Shown here piece by piece: positions 1-6,463 of a DNA stretch of 6,463 nucleotides. The notes under the pieces were generated by a model that was not told the origin of the DNA, made no database searches, and worked only from the letters and a program-made list of their open reading frames with translations. The position numbers and the translations under genes were made by a program. The DNA comes from Thiotrichaceae bacterium UBA7359 (GTDB lineage Bacteria > Pseudomonadota > Gammaproteobacteria > Eutrophobiales > Eutrophobiaceae), in the NCBI GenBank assembly GCA_905182825.1, contig CAJJDJ010000162.1:1-6463 (forward strand), read 5' to 3'. Each line of letters starts with the position of its first letter. The stretch's first letter is position 1.

Positions 1-233
1 GACGCAAGGATTTAATTAAGGTTGTTCGTGGTGAGGCAGAACACTCCCGCGTTGCAATTCGTAATATTAGACGTGATGCTAATTCTTCGTGCAAAGATAT
101 GGTAAAAGAAAAAACAATCACGGAAGATGTCGATCGAAAGGCAGAGGGACGTATTCAAAAATTAACGGATGAACACATTGCATTGATTGATAAGAATTTG
201 GAAAAAAAAGAAGTAGAAATGCTTGAGATTTAA
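1..233 (+). CDS. frr: Ribosome recycling factor, C-terminal part (5' truncated by window edge)
   Basis: RRF works with EF-G in the cytoplasm to split the post-termination ribosome so its subunits can be reused. The reading frame starts with the codon at base 3 and gives 76 residues before TAA at 231-233; the family is usually about 185 residues, so roughly the last 40% is visible. The translation opens with RKDLIKVVRGEAEHSRVAIR, followed by NIRRDAN, the highly conserved basic helix of the RRF tail domain. After that come an EDVDRKAEG segment and a lysine/glutamate-rich C-terminal helix (residues EKKEVEMLEI) that completes the three-helix bundle. The A8 run near 201-208 does not disturb the frame. 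The gene ends 79 bp before uppS, its usual neighbour in gammaproteobacteria. Identity is certain from the motif and the context. The start lies outside the window. Confidence 0.96.
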   Translation, partial: RKDLIKVVRGEAEHSRVAIRNIRRDANSSCKDMVKEKTITEDVDRKAEGRIQKLTDEHIALIDKNLEKKEVEMLEI

Positions 234-264
234 ATTTTGAATAATTTAAGTGACATTTAACCCA

Positions 265-270
265 TATAAT
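265..270 (+). promoter_or_regulatory. Possible sigma-70 -10 box in the frr–uppS gap
   Basis: A perfect TATAAT lies in the 79-bp gap between frr and uppS, 42 bases before the uppS start. The best nearby -35-like hexamer, TTGAAT at 237-242, is 22 bases upstream, which is too far for a normal spacer. The hexamer at the ideal 17-base spacing (242-247) is a poor match, and no extended TG motif precedes the box. In DNA this AT-rich a TATAAT can arise by chance. The position would suit an internal promoter giving the uppS–bamA genes expression independent of frr, but that is inference. Confidence 0.25.
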
Positions 271-312
271 TCACAATAATCATCTATCAATAGTTAGTTA
301 GCTCATTTTTGC

Positions 313-1056
313 ATGAAAGCTACGTCTAAAATCACCGAACTTGAACATGTTGCAATTATCATGGATGGTAACGGTAGATGGGCAAAATCAAGAAGACTGC
401 CACGCGTTGCGGGACATCGGGCAGGCGTAAAGACACTTAGAAATCTCATCGAACATTCGGTCAAAATAAAATTAAATACAATCACAGTTTATGCCTTTAG
501 TCGTGAAAATTGGCAGAGACCTCAAAGCGAGGTTGATTTATTAATGAATTTATTTATATCGGCCTTGCACTCAGAAGTAAAAGATTTACATAAGAATAAT
601 GTTAAATTAAACTTTATAGGTGATCGCTCAACATTTAGCGGTCAGTTACAAGATTCTATTAATGAATCTGAATTACTAACATCCTCGAATAATGGTCTGT
701 GCCTGAATATTGCGGCTAATTATAGTGGTCGTTGGGATATTGTTCAGGCTTATCATTCAATTGCTAAAGATATCGAATCAAATTCAATGTCTATTGAGGA
801 TGTTGATGAAACAGTCATTAGTAATAAATTATCGTTAGCAGTTCACAAAGATCCTGACCTGTTCATTCGTACTGGAGGAGAACAACGGATTAGTAATTAT
901 CTTTTGTGGGAAACAGCATATACCGAACTTTATTTTACTGAAACACTCTGGCCAGATTTTGATGCAAAGCAATTCGATATCGCAATAGATTGGTTCTCTA
1001 AGCGCCAAAGACGTTTCGGCAAGACATCTGAACAAATTGAAAGGACTCAAAATTAA
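313..1056 (+). CDS. uppS: Undecaprenyl diphosphate synthase (cis-prenyltransferase)
   Basis: The enzyme adds eight isopentenyl diphosphates to farnesyl diphosphate in cis configuration. The C55 product is the lipid carrier for peptidoglycan and O-antigen. The 247-residue length fits the family. The N-terminal signature HVAIIMDGNGRWAK (residues 12-25) carries the catalytic Asp18 (E. coli Asp26) and is followed by GHRAG at 34-38. YAFSRENWQRP (60-70) is the second family block. RTGGEQRISNYLLWE (186-200) supplies Arg186 and Arg192 for diphosphate binding, and Glu205 matches the Mg-binding Glu213 of E. coli. The third block reads NYSGRWD at 136-142, with Ser where NYGGRWD is usual. The start is forced: an in-frame TAG lies at 295-297 and 313 is the only ATG after it. 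No Shine-Dalgarno sequence precedes it. cdsA follows after nine bases. Confidence 0.98.
   Translation: MKATSKITELEHVAIIMDGNGRWAKSRRLPRVAGHRAGVKTLRNLIEHSVKIKLNTITVYAFSRENWQRPQSEVDLLMNLFISALHSEVKDLHKNNVKLNFIGDRSTFSGQLQDSINESELLTSSNNGLCLNIAANYSGRWDIVQAYHSIAKDIESNSMSIEDVDETVISNKLSLAVHKDPDLFIRTGGEQRISNYLLWETAYTELYFTETLWPDFDAKQFDIAIDWFSKRQRRFGKTSEQIERTQN
925..951 (+). promoter_or_regulatory. Sigma-E-like promoter match inside uppS, ahead of cdsA
   Basis: GAACTT at 925-930 is followed by a 16-base spacer and TCTGG at 947-951. Established sigma-E promoters have a (GG)AACTT -35 element and a -10 resembling TCTGA or TCAAA at this spacing; the rpoH P3 promoter of E. coli, as I recall it, has the same GAACTT–16–TCTGA layout. 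The site is about 115 bases before the cdsA start, so a transcript from it would cover cdsA, dxr, rseP and bamA. The two bases before GAACTT are CC, not GG, and the -10 differs at its last base. These bases also encode the conserved UppS stretch TELYFTETLW, so codon constraint could explain the match. Confidence 0.25.
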
Positions 1057-1065
1057 TGAATAAGA

Positions 1066-1887
1066 ATGCTTAAACAAAGAATCATTACAGCCGCAATAAT
1101 GATACCGATTGTTATAGCGACTATTTTTTTACTTGAAACGTTATGGTTTTCTGTTTTGGTTGCTATTTTTGTGGCAATAGGAGCTTGGGAATGGGCTGGA
1201 CTTTGTAAACCAAGTAAAAAATATCAATACACATATAGTTTGATGTCTTTACTAATATTAGTTGGTTTGTATTCGGTTAGTGATAGCAAGTTATATGAAA
1301 ATGTTATTTTTAGTGGTGTCATCTATTGGATTATTGCAGTGTTTTTGATTTTTTCATATCAAAATCGTTGTAAATTATTGCCTAAATCATCTCTAATATT
1401 GCTTGCCATGGGATTCTTTCTGCTTATTCCAATGTGGGTAAGTTTGACCGTTCTAAAATCTTTTCCTGAAAATGGTGCTTCATTGATCATGTTTCTAATG
1501 TTGCTCATTTGGGGTGCTGATACAGCAGCCTATTTTGTAGGTAAAAAATGGGGTAAACGACAACTCGCAAGTCAAGTTAGTCCTAGAAAAACGTGGGAAG
1601 GCAGTGTTGGCGGTATTATAGCGGGCATTATTATAGCATTAGCGTATGTTATTGTTTCAGATCAGACGCTAAATAAAGGTGTAACATTAATTGGTTTATC
1701 TATTTTGACAGTCTCAATATCAATAATTGGTGACTTAATGGAGAGCATGGTGAAGCGTGAAGCAAATATCAAAGATAGCGGTTCTATTTTACCAGGACAC
1801 GGTGGAGTGATGGATAGAATAGACAGTTTAACTTCTGCGGCTCCAGTATTTGTTTTTGGTATTGTAAATTTAGGTATCGGAATATGA
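1066..1887 (+). CDS. cdsA: Phosphatidate cytidylyltransferase (CDP-diacylglycerol synthase)
   Basis: This inner-membrane enzyme converts phosphatidic acid and CTP into CDP-diacylglycerol, the precursor of phosphatidylethanolamine, phosphatidylglycerol and cardiolipin. At 273 residues it is close to the E. coli protein (about 285). The family signature is complete at residues 227-253: SMVKR, then KDSGS, then LPGHGGVMDRID, including the conserved acidic residues of the metal site (Asp237, Asp250, Asp253). Two further family blocks are present, GADTAAYFVGKKWGKR from Gly150 and SPRKTWEG at 172-179. The remainder is mostly hydrophobic, consistent with about eight membrane helices; the first covers residues 8-23. 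The MLKQRIITA start matches the family, and an in-frame TGA at 1057-1059 excludes an earlier start. The nearest good ribosome-binding match, AAGGA at 1041-1045, is 20 bases away, so initiation may depend on translation of uppS. The gene overlaps dxr by ATGA. Confidence 0.98.
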   Translation: MLKQRIITAAIMIPIVIATIFLLETLWFSVLVAIFVAIGAWEWAGLCKPSKKYQYTYSLMSLLILVGLYSVSDSKLYENVIFSGVIYWIIAVFLIFSYQNRCKLLPKSSLILLAMGFFLLIPMWVSLTVLKSFPENGASLIMFLMLLIWGADTAAYFVGKKWGKRQLASQVSPRKTWEGSVGGIIAGIIIALAYVIVSDQTLNKGVTLIGLSILTVSISIIGDLMESMVKREANIKDSGSILPGHGGVMDRIDSLTSAAPVFVFGIVNLGIGI

Positions 1888-3065
1888 AAAGGATTACAAT
1901 TCTTGGTTCCACGGGTAGTATCGGTGTTAATACGTTGAGTGTTATTTCTCGCCACGCTGATAAATATAAAGTTATGGCATTAACGGCAAACACTAATCTG
2001 GATAAATTAAGTGAACAATGTATAAAACATAAACCAGAATTTGCTGTGATGGTTGATGATGATTCGGCATTACGCTTGGAACAAGACCTAAAAAACAGGG
2101 CACCAGACGTGACTGTTCTAAGTGGTGTAGATGGCTTGTTAAAGGTGGCAACACTGTTTGATGTTGATTATGTGATGGCTGCGATTGTTGGTGCTGCAGG
2201 ATTATTGCCAACGCTTGGTGCTGCAAAAGCCGGAAAACGTGTGCTGCTTGCTAATAAGGAAGCACTGGTCATGTCAGGTCAATTATTTATGGACACTGTA
2301 CGAGAGAATAATGCTGAATTATTACCCATTGACAGTGAGCACAATGCCATTTTCCAGTGTATGCCAGTTGATTTCAGTACTGGAATTGAAAAACTGGGAG
2401 TCAAGAAAATATTACTTACTGCCTCAGGTGGGCCATTTCGAACTACGCCATTAGAACAACTTTCTTCTATGACTCCTGAGCAAGCCTGTGCACATCCAAA
2501 TTGGGTGATGGGAAGAAAAATATCGGTCGATTCTGCGACGATGATGAATAAAGGTTTGGAAGTTATAGAAGCATGCTGGTTGTTTCATACACAGACGAAA
2601 TGCATACAAGTAGTTATTCATCCACAAAGCGTTATACATTCTTTGGTCGAATATACTGATGGCTCAGTATTAGCTCAGTTAGGCAATCCGGATATGCGCA
2701 CACCAATTGCATATGGATTAGCTTGGCCAAATAGAATTGATGCGGGTGTTGAAAGACTTGATTTGTTTGATATTGCACAGCTTGATTTTATAAGACCTGA
2801 TGAACAACGTTTCCCTTGTCTGAGGATAGCTCGTGAAGCTATGGAACAAGGAGGAACGACCAGCGCCATATTAAATGCGGCTAATGAAGTTGCAGTAAAT
2901 CAGTTCCTACATAAACGACTTCGATTTACTGATATTGCTCGTGTTATTGAAACAGTTTTGGAAAACGTGATGTATAGCGAAGCTACTTCTCTTGATGACA
3001 TTCTTAGTGATGATCAAGCAGCAAGAGATGAAGCGCTGACGACTATAAATGGACTTGCCGCATGA
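1884..3065 (+). CDS. dxr: 1-deoxy-D-xylulose 5-phosphate reductoisomerase
   Basis: Dxr (IspC) rearranges and reduces 1-deoxy-D-xylulose 5-phosphate to 2-C-methyl-D-erythritol 4-phosphate with NADPH. This is the committed step of the MEP isoprenoid pathway and the target of fosmidomycin. The 393 residues match the family. The NADPH-binding loop GSTGSIG is at residues 8-14, and ANKEALV follows in the cofactor domain. The metal ligands and substrate contacts are intact: Asp150, Ser151 and Glu152 in IDSEHNAIFQ, Ser181 in TASGGPF, and His204, Ser217, Asn222, Lys223 and Glu226 in the stretch from HPNWVMG to NKGLEVIEA (E. coli His209, Ser222, Asn227, Lys228, Glu231). HPQSVIHSLVEY and GNPDMRTPIAYGLAWP are further family blocks. 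The start overlaps the cdsA stop by ATGA, with AGGT at 1872-1875 eight bases upstream. Its position after cdsA follows the Pseudomonas order. Confidence 0.98.
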   Translation: MKRITILGSTGSIGVNTLSVISRHADKYKVMALTANTNLDKLSEQCIKHKPEFAVMVDDDSALRLEQDLKNRAPDVTVLSGVDGLLKVATLFDVDYVMAAIVGAAGLLPTLGAAKAGKRVLLANKEALVMSGQLFMDTVRENNAELLPIDSEHNAIFQCMPVDFSTGIEKLGVKKILLTASGGPFRTTPLEQLSSMTPEQACAHPNWVMGRKISVDSATMMNKGLEVIEACWLFHTQTKCIQVVIHPQSVIHSLVEYTDGSVLAQLGNPDMRTPIAYGLAWPNRIDAGVERLDLFDIAQLDFIRPDEQRFPCLRIAREAMEQGGTTSAILNAANEVAVNQFLHKRLRFTDIARVIETVLENVMYSEATSLDDILSDDQAARDEALTTINGLAA

Positions 3066-4429
3066 TAGACATTTTGCAATCAATCGCTGCATTTATTGTT
3101 GCACTTGGCGTGTTAATTACATTTCATGAGCTTGGCCATTATTGGGTGGCTAGATATTTTGATGTGAAAATATTACGATTTTCAATAGGTTTTGGTCGAA
3201 CGATATATAAAAAAACAATAGGTCAAGATGATACTGAATTTGTTATCGCCGCACTACCTTTAGGTGGTTATGTGAGAATGTTGGATGAGCGAGAAGGCCA
3301 GGTGAATAAAGAAGAATTACCTCGATCATTTAATTTTAAACCATTATGGCAACGATTCGCTATCGTCTCAGCAGGGCCTATTTTTAATTTTATTTTCGCG
3401 GTGTTTGCTTATTGGATAATATTTGTTGTCGGTGTAAGTGGCTTAAAGCCGATCATTGGAGAAATTGAGTTCATGTCTATTAGTGACAGTGCCGGATTGA
3501 AGTCTGGTCAGGAGATAATTTCAATCAATGATAATAAAACGTTAACTTGGGCTGCTGCCATTGATATCTTAGTTAAACACACTGTTAATCAGGATGTTAT
3601 CAATTTAATTGTAATTGGAAAAGATGGATTGAAACGGGATATAGAAATTGACTTGTCTCAAATTTCAATAAATGAAATGGCAGAAGGTAAATTACTTGAG
3701 GCTCTCGGTATGAGTGTTGTTAAGTTAAAAATCCCTGCAATTATTGGAAAAATATTGTCAGGTGGTGCGGCTGAAAAAAGTGGTTTACTTGAGCATGATG
3801 AAATAATTGCCGTTAATGGAAAATTGACTAAATCATGGACTCAATGGGTTGAATTTATTCGTAATAATCCAGGTGAAAAAATCAGCGTTGAATTGCTACG
3901 AAGTGATAACATAGTTAATATTGAAGTAATCCCAGATAGTATTCAATCTGGTGGGACTATTATTGGGCGTATTGGTGCTGCAGCATATGTTGCTGATGGT
4001 TTATTTGATTCTTATTTTGTAGTAGAGAGTTATCAGATACAGTATGCTCTATTAAAGTCAATAAAAAAGACTTGGGAAATGTCAGTGCTAACTCTTCAAG
4101 TACTTGGTAGAATGTTGGTTGGCGATGCCTCGGTGAAAAATTTGAGTGGTCCGGTTAGTATTGCTCAATATGCAGGTCAATCTGCTGGGATCGGACTACT
4201 TGCTTTTATTAGTTTTATGGCCATAGTAAGCGTCAGTCTAGGTGTGCTTAATTTGTTGCCTGTCCCTCTATTGGATGGTGGGCACTTAATGTATTACATC
4301 GTAGAGTCGATCATAAGAAAACCGGTTCCTGAGGCGATACAAATATTTGGACAAAAGATTGGAATAGTTTTGTTATTAGGATTAATGAGTATTGCTTTTT
4401 ATACTGATATTGTCCGGTTATTGGGATAA
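3062..4429 (+). CDS. rseP: Sigma-E regulator site-2 protease RseP
   Basis: RseP is an inner-membrane zinc metalloprotease. After DegS has clipped the anti-sigma factor RseA, RseP cuts RseA within the membrane and so releases sigma-E; it also clears leftover signal peptides in E. coli. The 455-residue length matches E. coli (about 450). The first membrane helix holds the zinc site HELGH (His22, Glu23, His26). A second hydrophobic helix lies near residues 103-126. Two PDZ domains follow in the periplasmic part, about 126-210 and 222-305; the second contains GGAAEKSGLLEHDEIIAVNG. The third helix contains NLLPVPLLDGG, with Asn397 and the third zinc ligand Asp405. A last helix ends the protein at about 433-450. 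The start overlaps the dxr stop by ATGA, with only a weak GGA at 3051-3053 upstream. RseA is not encoded here. Confidence 0.97.
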   Translation: MIDILQSIAAFIVALGVLITFHELGHYWVARYFDVKILRFSIGFGRTIYKKTIGQDDTEFVIAALPLGGYVRMLDEREGQVNKEELPRSFNFKPLWQRFAIVSAGPIFNFIFAVFAYWIIFVVGVSGLKPIIGEIEFMSISDSAGLKSGQEIISINDNKTLTWAAAIDILVKHTVNQDVINLIVIGKDGLKRDIEIDLSQISINEMAEGKLLEALGMSVVKLKIPAIIGKILSGGAAEKSGLLEHDEIIAVNGKLTKSWTQWVEFIRNNPGEKISVELLRSDNIVNIEVIPDSIQSGGTIIGRIGAAAYVADGLFDSYFVVESYQIQYALLKSIKKTWEMSVLTLQVLGRMLVGDASVKNLSGPVSIAQYAGQSAGIGLLAFISFMAIVSVSLGVLNLLPVPLLDGGHLMYYIVESIIRKPVPEAIQIFGQKIGIVLLLGLMSIAFYTDIVRLLG

Positions 4430-4457
4430 ATAAATTAAAATAATAAATAATAATCAC
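4430..4457. other. AT-only-like spacer before bamA
   Basis: The 28 bases between rseP and bamA are A or T except for two C residues near the right end. They hold the irregular series TAATAAATAATAAT, no Shine-Dalgarno match and no terminator hairpin. Such an unstructured, A/U-rich leader could favour ribosome binding through protein S1 without a Shine-Dalgarno sequence. That is inference from known behaviour of A/U-rich leaders, not something the sequence proves. Confidence 0.5.
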
Positions 4458-6463
4458 ATGCACTTTATAATTAACAAGTCACTTCATATTTTAATGCTAT
4501 CATTATTATTACTTGCGCAACCACAAGCAGCACAAGAATTTTTGATTAATGATATTCGCGTTGAAGGATTGGAACGTATTACACCAGGAACAGTGTTTAA
4601 TTATCTGCCAATGAAGGTGGGTGATATATTTGATGACTCTCGCTCATCTGAAGCGGTCAAGGCTTTGTTTAAAACTGGTTTTTTTGACGATGTTAAGCTA
4701 GAAAGAGATGGTAATAATCTTGTCCTCATAATAAAAGAAAGACCCTCTATCGGGTCCATTTCTATGTCGGGCAATGAAGATATGCCGACTGAAGATTTGT
4801 TAGAAAATCTTAAGCAATTTGGGTTTGCTGAAGGAAGAGTGTTTGTTCAGTCAACATTAGATCAGGTCAAGACAGAATTGCAACGTCAGTATTATTCAAA
4901 TGGTAAATATGCAGTCAAAATTAACTCTACAGTGACTGAGCTCGATAATAATCGCGTAAGTATATTAATTGAGGTGTCGGAGGGGCTTGCTGCCAAGATC
5001 AAGAAGATAAATATAGTCGGTAATTCCATTTATACTGAAAAAAAATTATTAAAAGAATTTAAACTGAGTACTACAGGCCTGTTATCTTTCTACACAGATA
5101 ACGACCAGTATTCAAAGCAAAAATTATCAGGAGATCTTGAAACATTACGTTCATTTTATTTAGATGGCGGCTATCTAAACTTTAATCTTGATTCGACACA
5201 AGTCTCAATAACACCAGACAAGAAAAATATTTATATTACGATCAATATAACAGAAGGTAAGCAATATACTGTCACGGAAATAAAACTTGCTGGTGAATAC
5301 ATATTCCCAGAAAAAGATATGTTTGAATTAATTTCCATAGAATCAGGTGAACTTTTTTCACGTAAAAAAATAACCGACAGTACTAAGTTGATTACTGAAA
5401 AGTTAGGTACAGCAGGTTATTCATTCGCAAATGTCAATTCGATACCGGAAATCAATAAGGAAGAGAAGACGGTTTCGATAACGTTTTACGTGGACCCAGG
5501 TAAACGTGTTTATGTCAGGCGTATTAATTTCTCCGGAAATGCAAAAACAAAAGACACCGTATTAAGGCGTGAAATGCGTCAACAAGAAGGTGCTTGGGTT
5601 TCGACTACACAGGTTAAAAGAGGTAAACAGCGATTGATGAGAACGGGTTTTTTCGAAGAAGTTAACGTTGAAACTCCTGCGGTTGAGGGAACTACTGATC
5701 AGGTTGATGTTAATTATACAGTTGAAGAACGTTCGGGTGGGCAATTAGGTGCGGGTGTAGGTTTCTCTCAGACACAAGGATTAATATTTAATACTACAAT
5801 TTCTCAAGATAATATATTTGGATCTGGTAATCGTGTTCAGTTCGCGTTTAACAATAGTGATGTTAATACACGTTACTCTTTAGGCTATATGAACCCTTAT
5901 TTCACAGACGATGGTATCGGTAGTGCATATGATGTTTATTATCGAGAATCAAATGCGGAAGATGCCAACTTGGCAGCTTTTGAAACGAAAGAATATGGTG
6001 CGTCATTTGGGCTGTCACTTCCTGTTAGCGAGCATAATACATTAGCGTCTTCGTTGGGATATGCAAACACACAGATTAGTACATCGAATGTTGTCTCAGT
6101 TCAGATTAATGACTTTATAGCTAAAAATGGTAATCAGTACGATATTTTAAAATTCGCAATGAATTTTGCTTATGACACAAGAAACAAGGCTATTTTACCT
6201 GATAAGGGTGTTTATCAACGAATAAACGGAACCATATCAATGCCTAGCTTTGGTAACTCTCTCGAATATTACAAAATCAATTATGAGGGCAGGTGGTTTA
6301 AGGATTTATACAACGAAGATTTTATATTGGCGCTAGGTGGTAAGTTTGGTTACGGGGATGGTTATGGTAGTTCAGAAGAATTACCCTTCTTTGAAAATTT
6401 TTATGCTGGCGGGCCACGTACTCTGAGAGGTTATGAAGAAAATACTTTGGGTCCTAGAGATTC
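4458..6463 (+). CDS. bamA: Outer membrane protein assembly factor BamA (3' truncated by window edge)
   Basis: BamA is the core of the BAM complex, which folds beta-barrel proteins into the outer membrane. The open frame has 668 codons without a stop and runs off the window; E. coli BamA is about 810 residues, so roughly 140 are missing. A signal peptide has a lysine at 7, a leucine-rich core at 11-20 and a probable cut after Ala25 (QAA/QEF). Five POTRA domains follow at about 27-95, 96-177, 178-267, 268-348 and 349-423, each with the expected alternating pattern; KRVYVRRINFSGN begins the fifth. The barrel starts near 424 with ERSGGQLGAGVGFSQ and includes SQDNIFGSGN and MNPYFTDDGIG. The loop-6 motif is LRGY at 656-659 (E. 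coli VRGF 660-663), ahead of ENTLGPRD. The start is the ATG directly before the signal peptide; no Shine-Dalgarno sequence precedes it. Confidence 0.97.
   Translation, partial: MHFIINKSLHILMLSLLLLAQPQAAQEFLINDIRVEGLERITPGTVFNYLPMKVGDIFDDSRSSEAVKALFKTGFFDDVKLERDGNNLVLIIKERPSIGSISMSGNEDMPTEDLLENLKQFGFAEGRVFVQSTLDQVKTELQRQYYSNGKYAVKINSTVTELDNNRVSILIEVSEGLAAKIKKINIVGNSIYTEKKLLKEFKLSTTGLLSFYTDNDQYSKQKLSGDLETLRSFYLDGGYLNFNLDSTQVSITPDKKNIYITINITEGKQYTVTEIKLAGEYIFPEKDMFELISIESGELFSRKKITDSTKLITEKLGTAGYSFANVNSIPEINKEEKTVSITFYVDPGKRVYVRRINFSGNAKTKDTVLRREMRQQEGAWVSTTQVKRGKQRLMRTGFFEEVNVETPAVEGTTDQVDVNYTVEERSGGQLGAGVGFSQTQGLIFNTTISQDNIFGSGNRVQFAFNNSDVNTRYSLGYMNPYFTDDGIGSAYDVYYRESNAEDANLAAFETKEYGASFGLSLPVSEHNTLASSLGYANTQISTSNVVSVQINDFIAKNGNQYDILKFAMNFAYDTRNKAILPDKGVYQRINGTISMPSFGNSLEYYKINYEGRWFKDLYNEDFILALGGKFGYGDGYGSSEELPFFENFYAGGPRTLRGYEENTLGPRD

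Noticed and set aside
200..209. Homopolymer run in frr (A8), checked for a frameshift along with the A7 run near 5365 in bamA.
   Set aside because: Both reading frames continue through the runs with family-consistent protein on both sides, so there is no sign of a frameshift.
234..312. A terminator after frr.
   Set aside because: I find no GC-rich inverted repeat followed by T residues in the gap. Read-through from frr into uppS is therefore possible.
337..363. A second GAACTT near the start of uppS as a sigma-E -35.
   Set aside because: The sequence 16 bases downstream is TCATG, a poor -10 match, and the site lies inside the uppS coding region just after its start codon.
1662..1993. Antisense open frames across the cdsA/dxr junction, the longest 97 codons.
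   Set aside because: They lie opposite two genes with complete family motifs, resemble no family I recognise, and overlap each other in different frames. They are shadows of the real genes.
2185..2454. An 89-codon + strand open frame inside dxr.
   Set aside because: It is out of frame with dxr, whose catalytic motifs cover this same stretch, and its translation shows no recognisable domain.
4410..4436. A sigma-70 promoter for bamA (TTGTCC at 4410 and TAAATT at 4431).
   Set aside because: Both boxes are weak and the spacer is only 15 bases. In DNA this AT-rich such matches are expected by chance.
4741..4756. Perfect inverted repeat GACCC / GGGTC with a six-base loop, considered as a terminator or regulatory hairpin.
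   Set aside because: The stem is only five pairs, it lies inside the bamA coding region at the POTRA1/POTRA2 boundary, and no T-run follows.
5348..5374. A GAACTT within bamA as a sigma-E -35 for downstream genes.
   Set aside because: No acceptable -10 lies at the right spacing (the bases there read TAACC), and it is deep inside the bamA coding region.

Overview
This window is an AT-rich piece of a gammaproteobacterial chromosome carrying the conserved cell-envelope and isoprenoid cluster frr–uppS–cdsA–dxr–rseP–bamA. All genes lie on the + strand. Each is identified by family motifs visible in the translation. With dxr between cdsA and rseP, the order matches Pseudomonas as I remember it, not Escherichia coli, where dxr sits between frr and uppS. 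The low GC content excludes Pseudomonas itself. The genus cannot be named from this sequence alone.

Layout: the last 76 codons of frr (ribosome recycling factor) open the window. A 79-bp gap with a possible -10 box follows. Next come uppS (313-1056), cdsA (1066-1887), dxr (1884-3065) and rseP (3062-4429). Nine bases separate uppS from cdsA, and the next two junctions are 4-base ATGA overlaps, so these four genes very probably form one transcript. After a 28-bp, almost pure A/T spacer, bamA starts at 4458 and runs off the right edge inside its beta-barrel domain. No stretch over 300 bases lacks a gene. I see no tRNA, rRNA, insertion sequence, CRISPR array or phage remnant.

How the genes fit together: Dxr makes MEP for isoprenoid precursors, and UppS builds undecaprenyl diphosphate, the lipid carrier for peptidoglycan and O-antigen, from those precursors. 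CdsA makes CDP-diacylglycerol for phospholipids. BamA inserts outer-membrane proteins, and RseP is the intramembrane protease that releases sigma-E when that insertion fails. The cluster therefore joins envelope building with its stress sensor. By analogy skp, lpxD, fabZ, lpxA and lpxB are expected to the right, and pyrH and tsf to the left; none is in view.

I do not see an undescribed system here. The points most worth checking are regulatory: a sigma-E-like promoter match inside uppS ahead of cdsA, a five-codon mini-ORF at the uppS/cdsA junction, and the absence of recognisable Shine-Dalgarno sequences before uppS and bamA.
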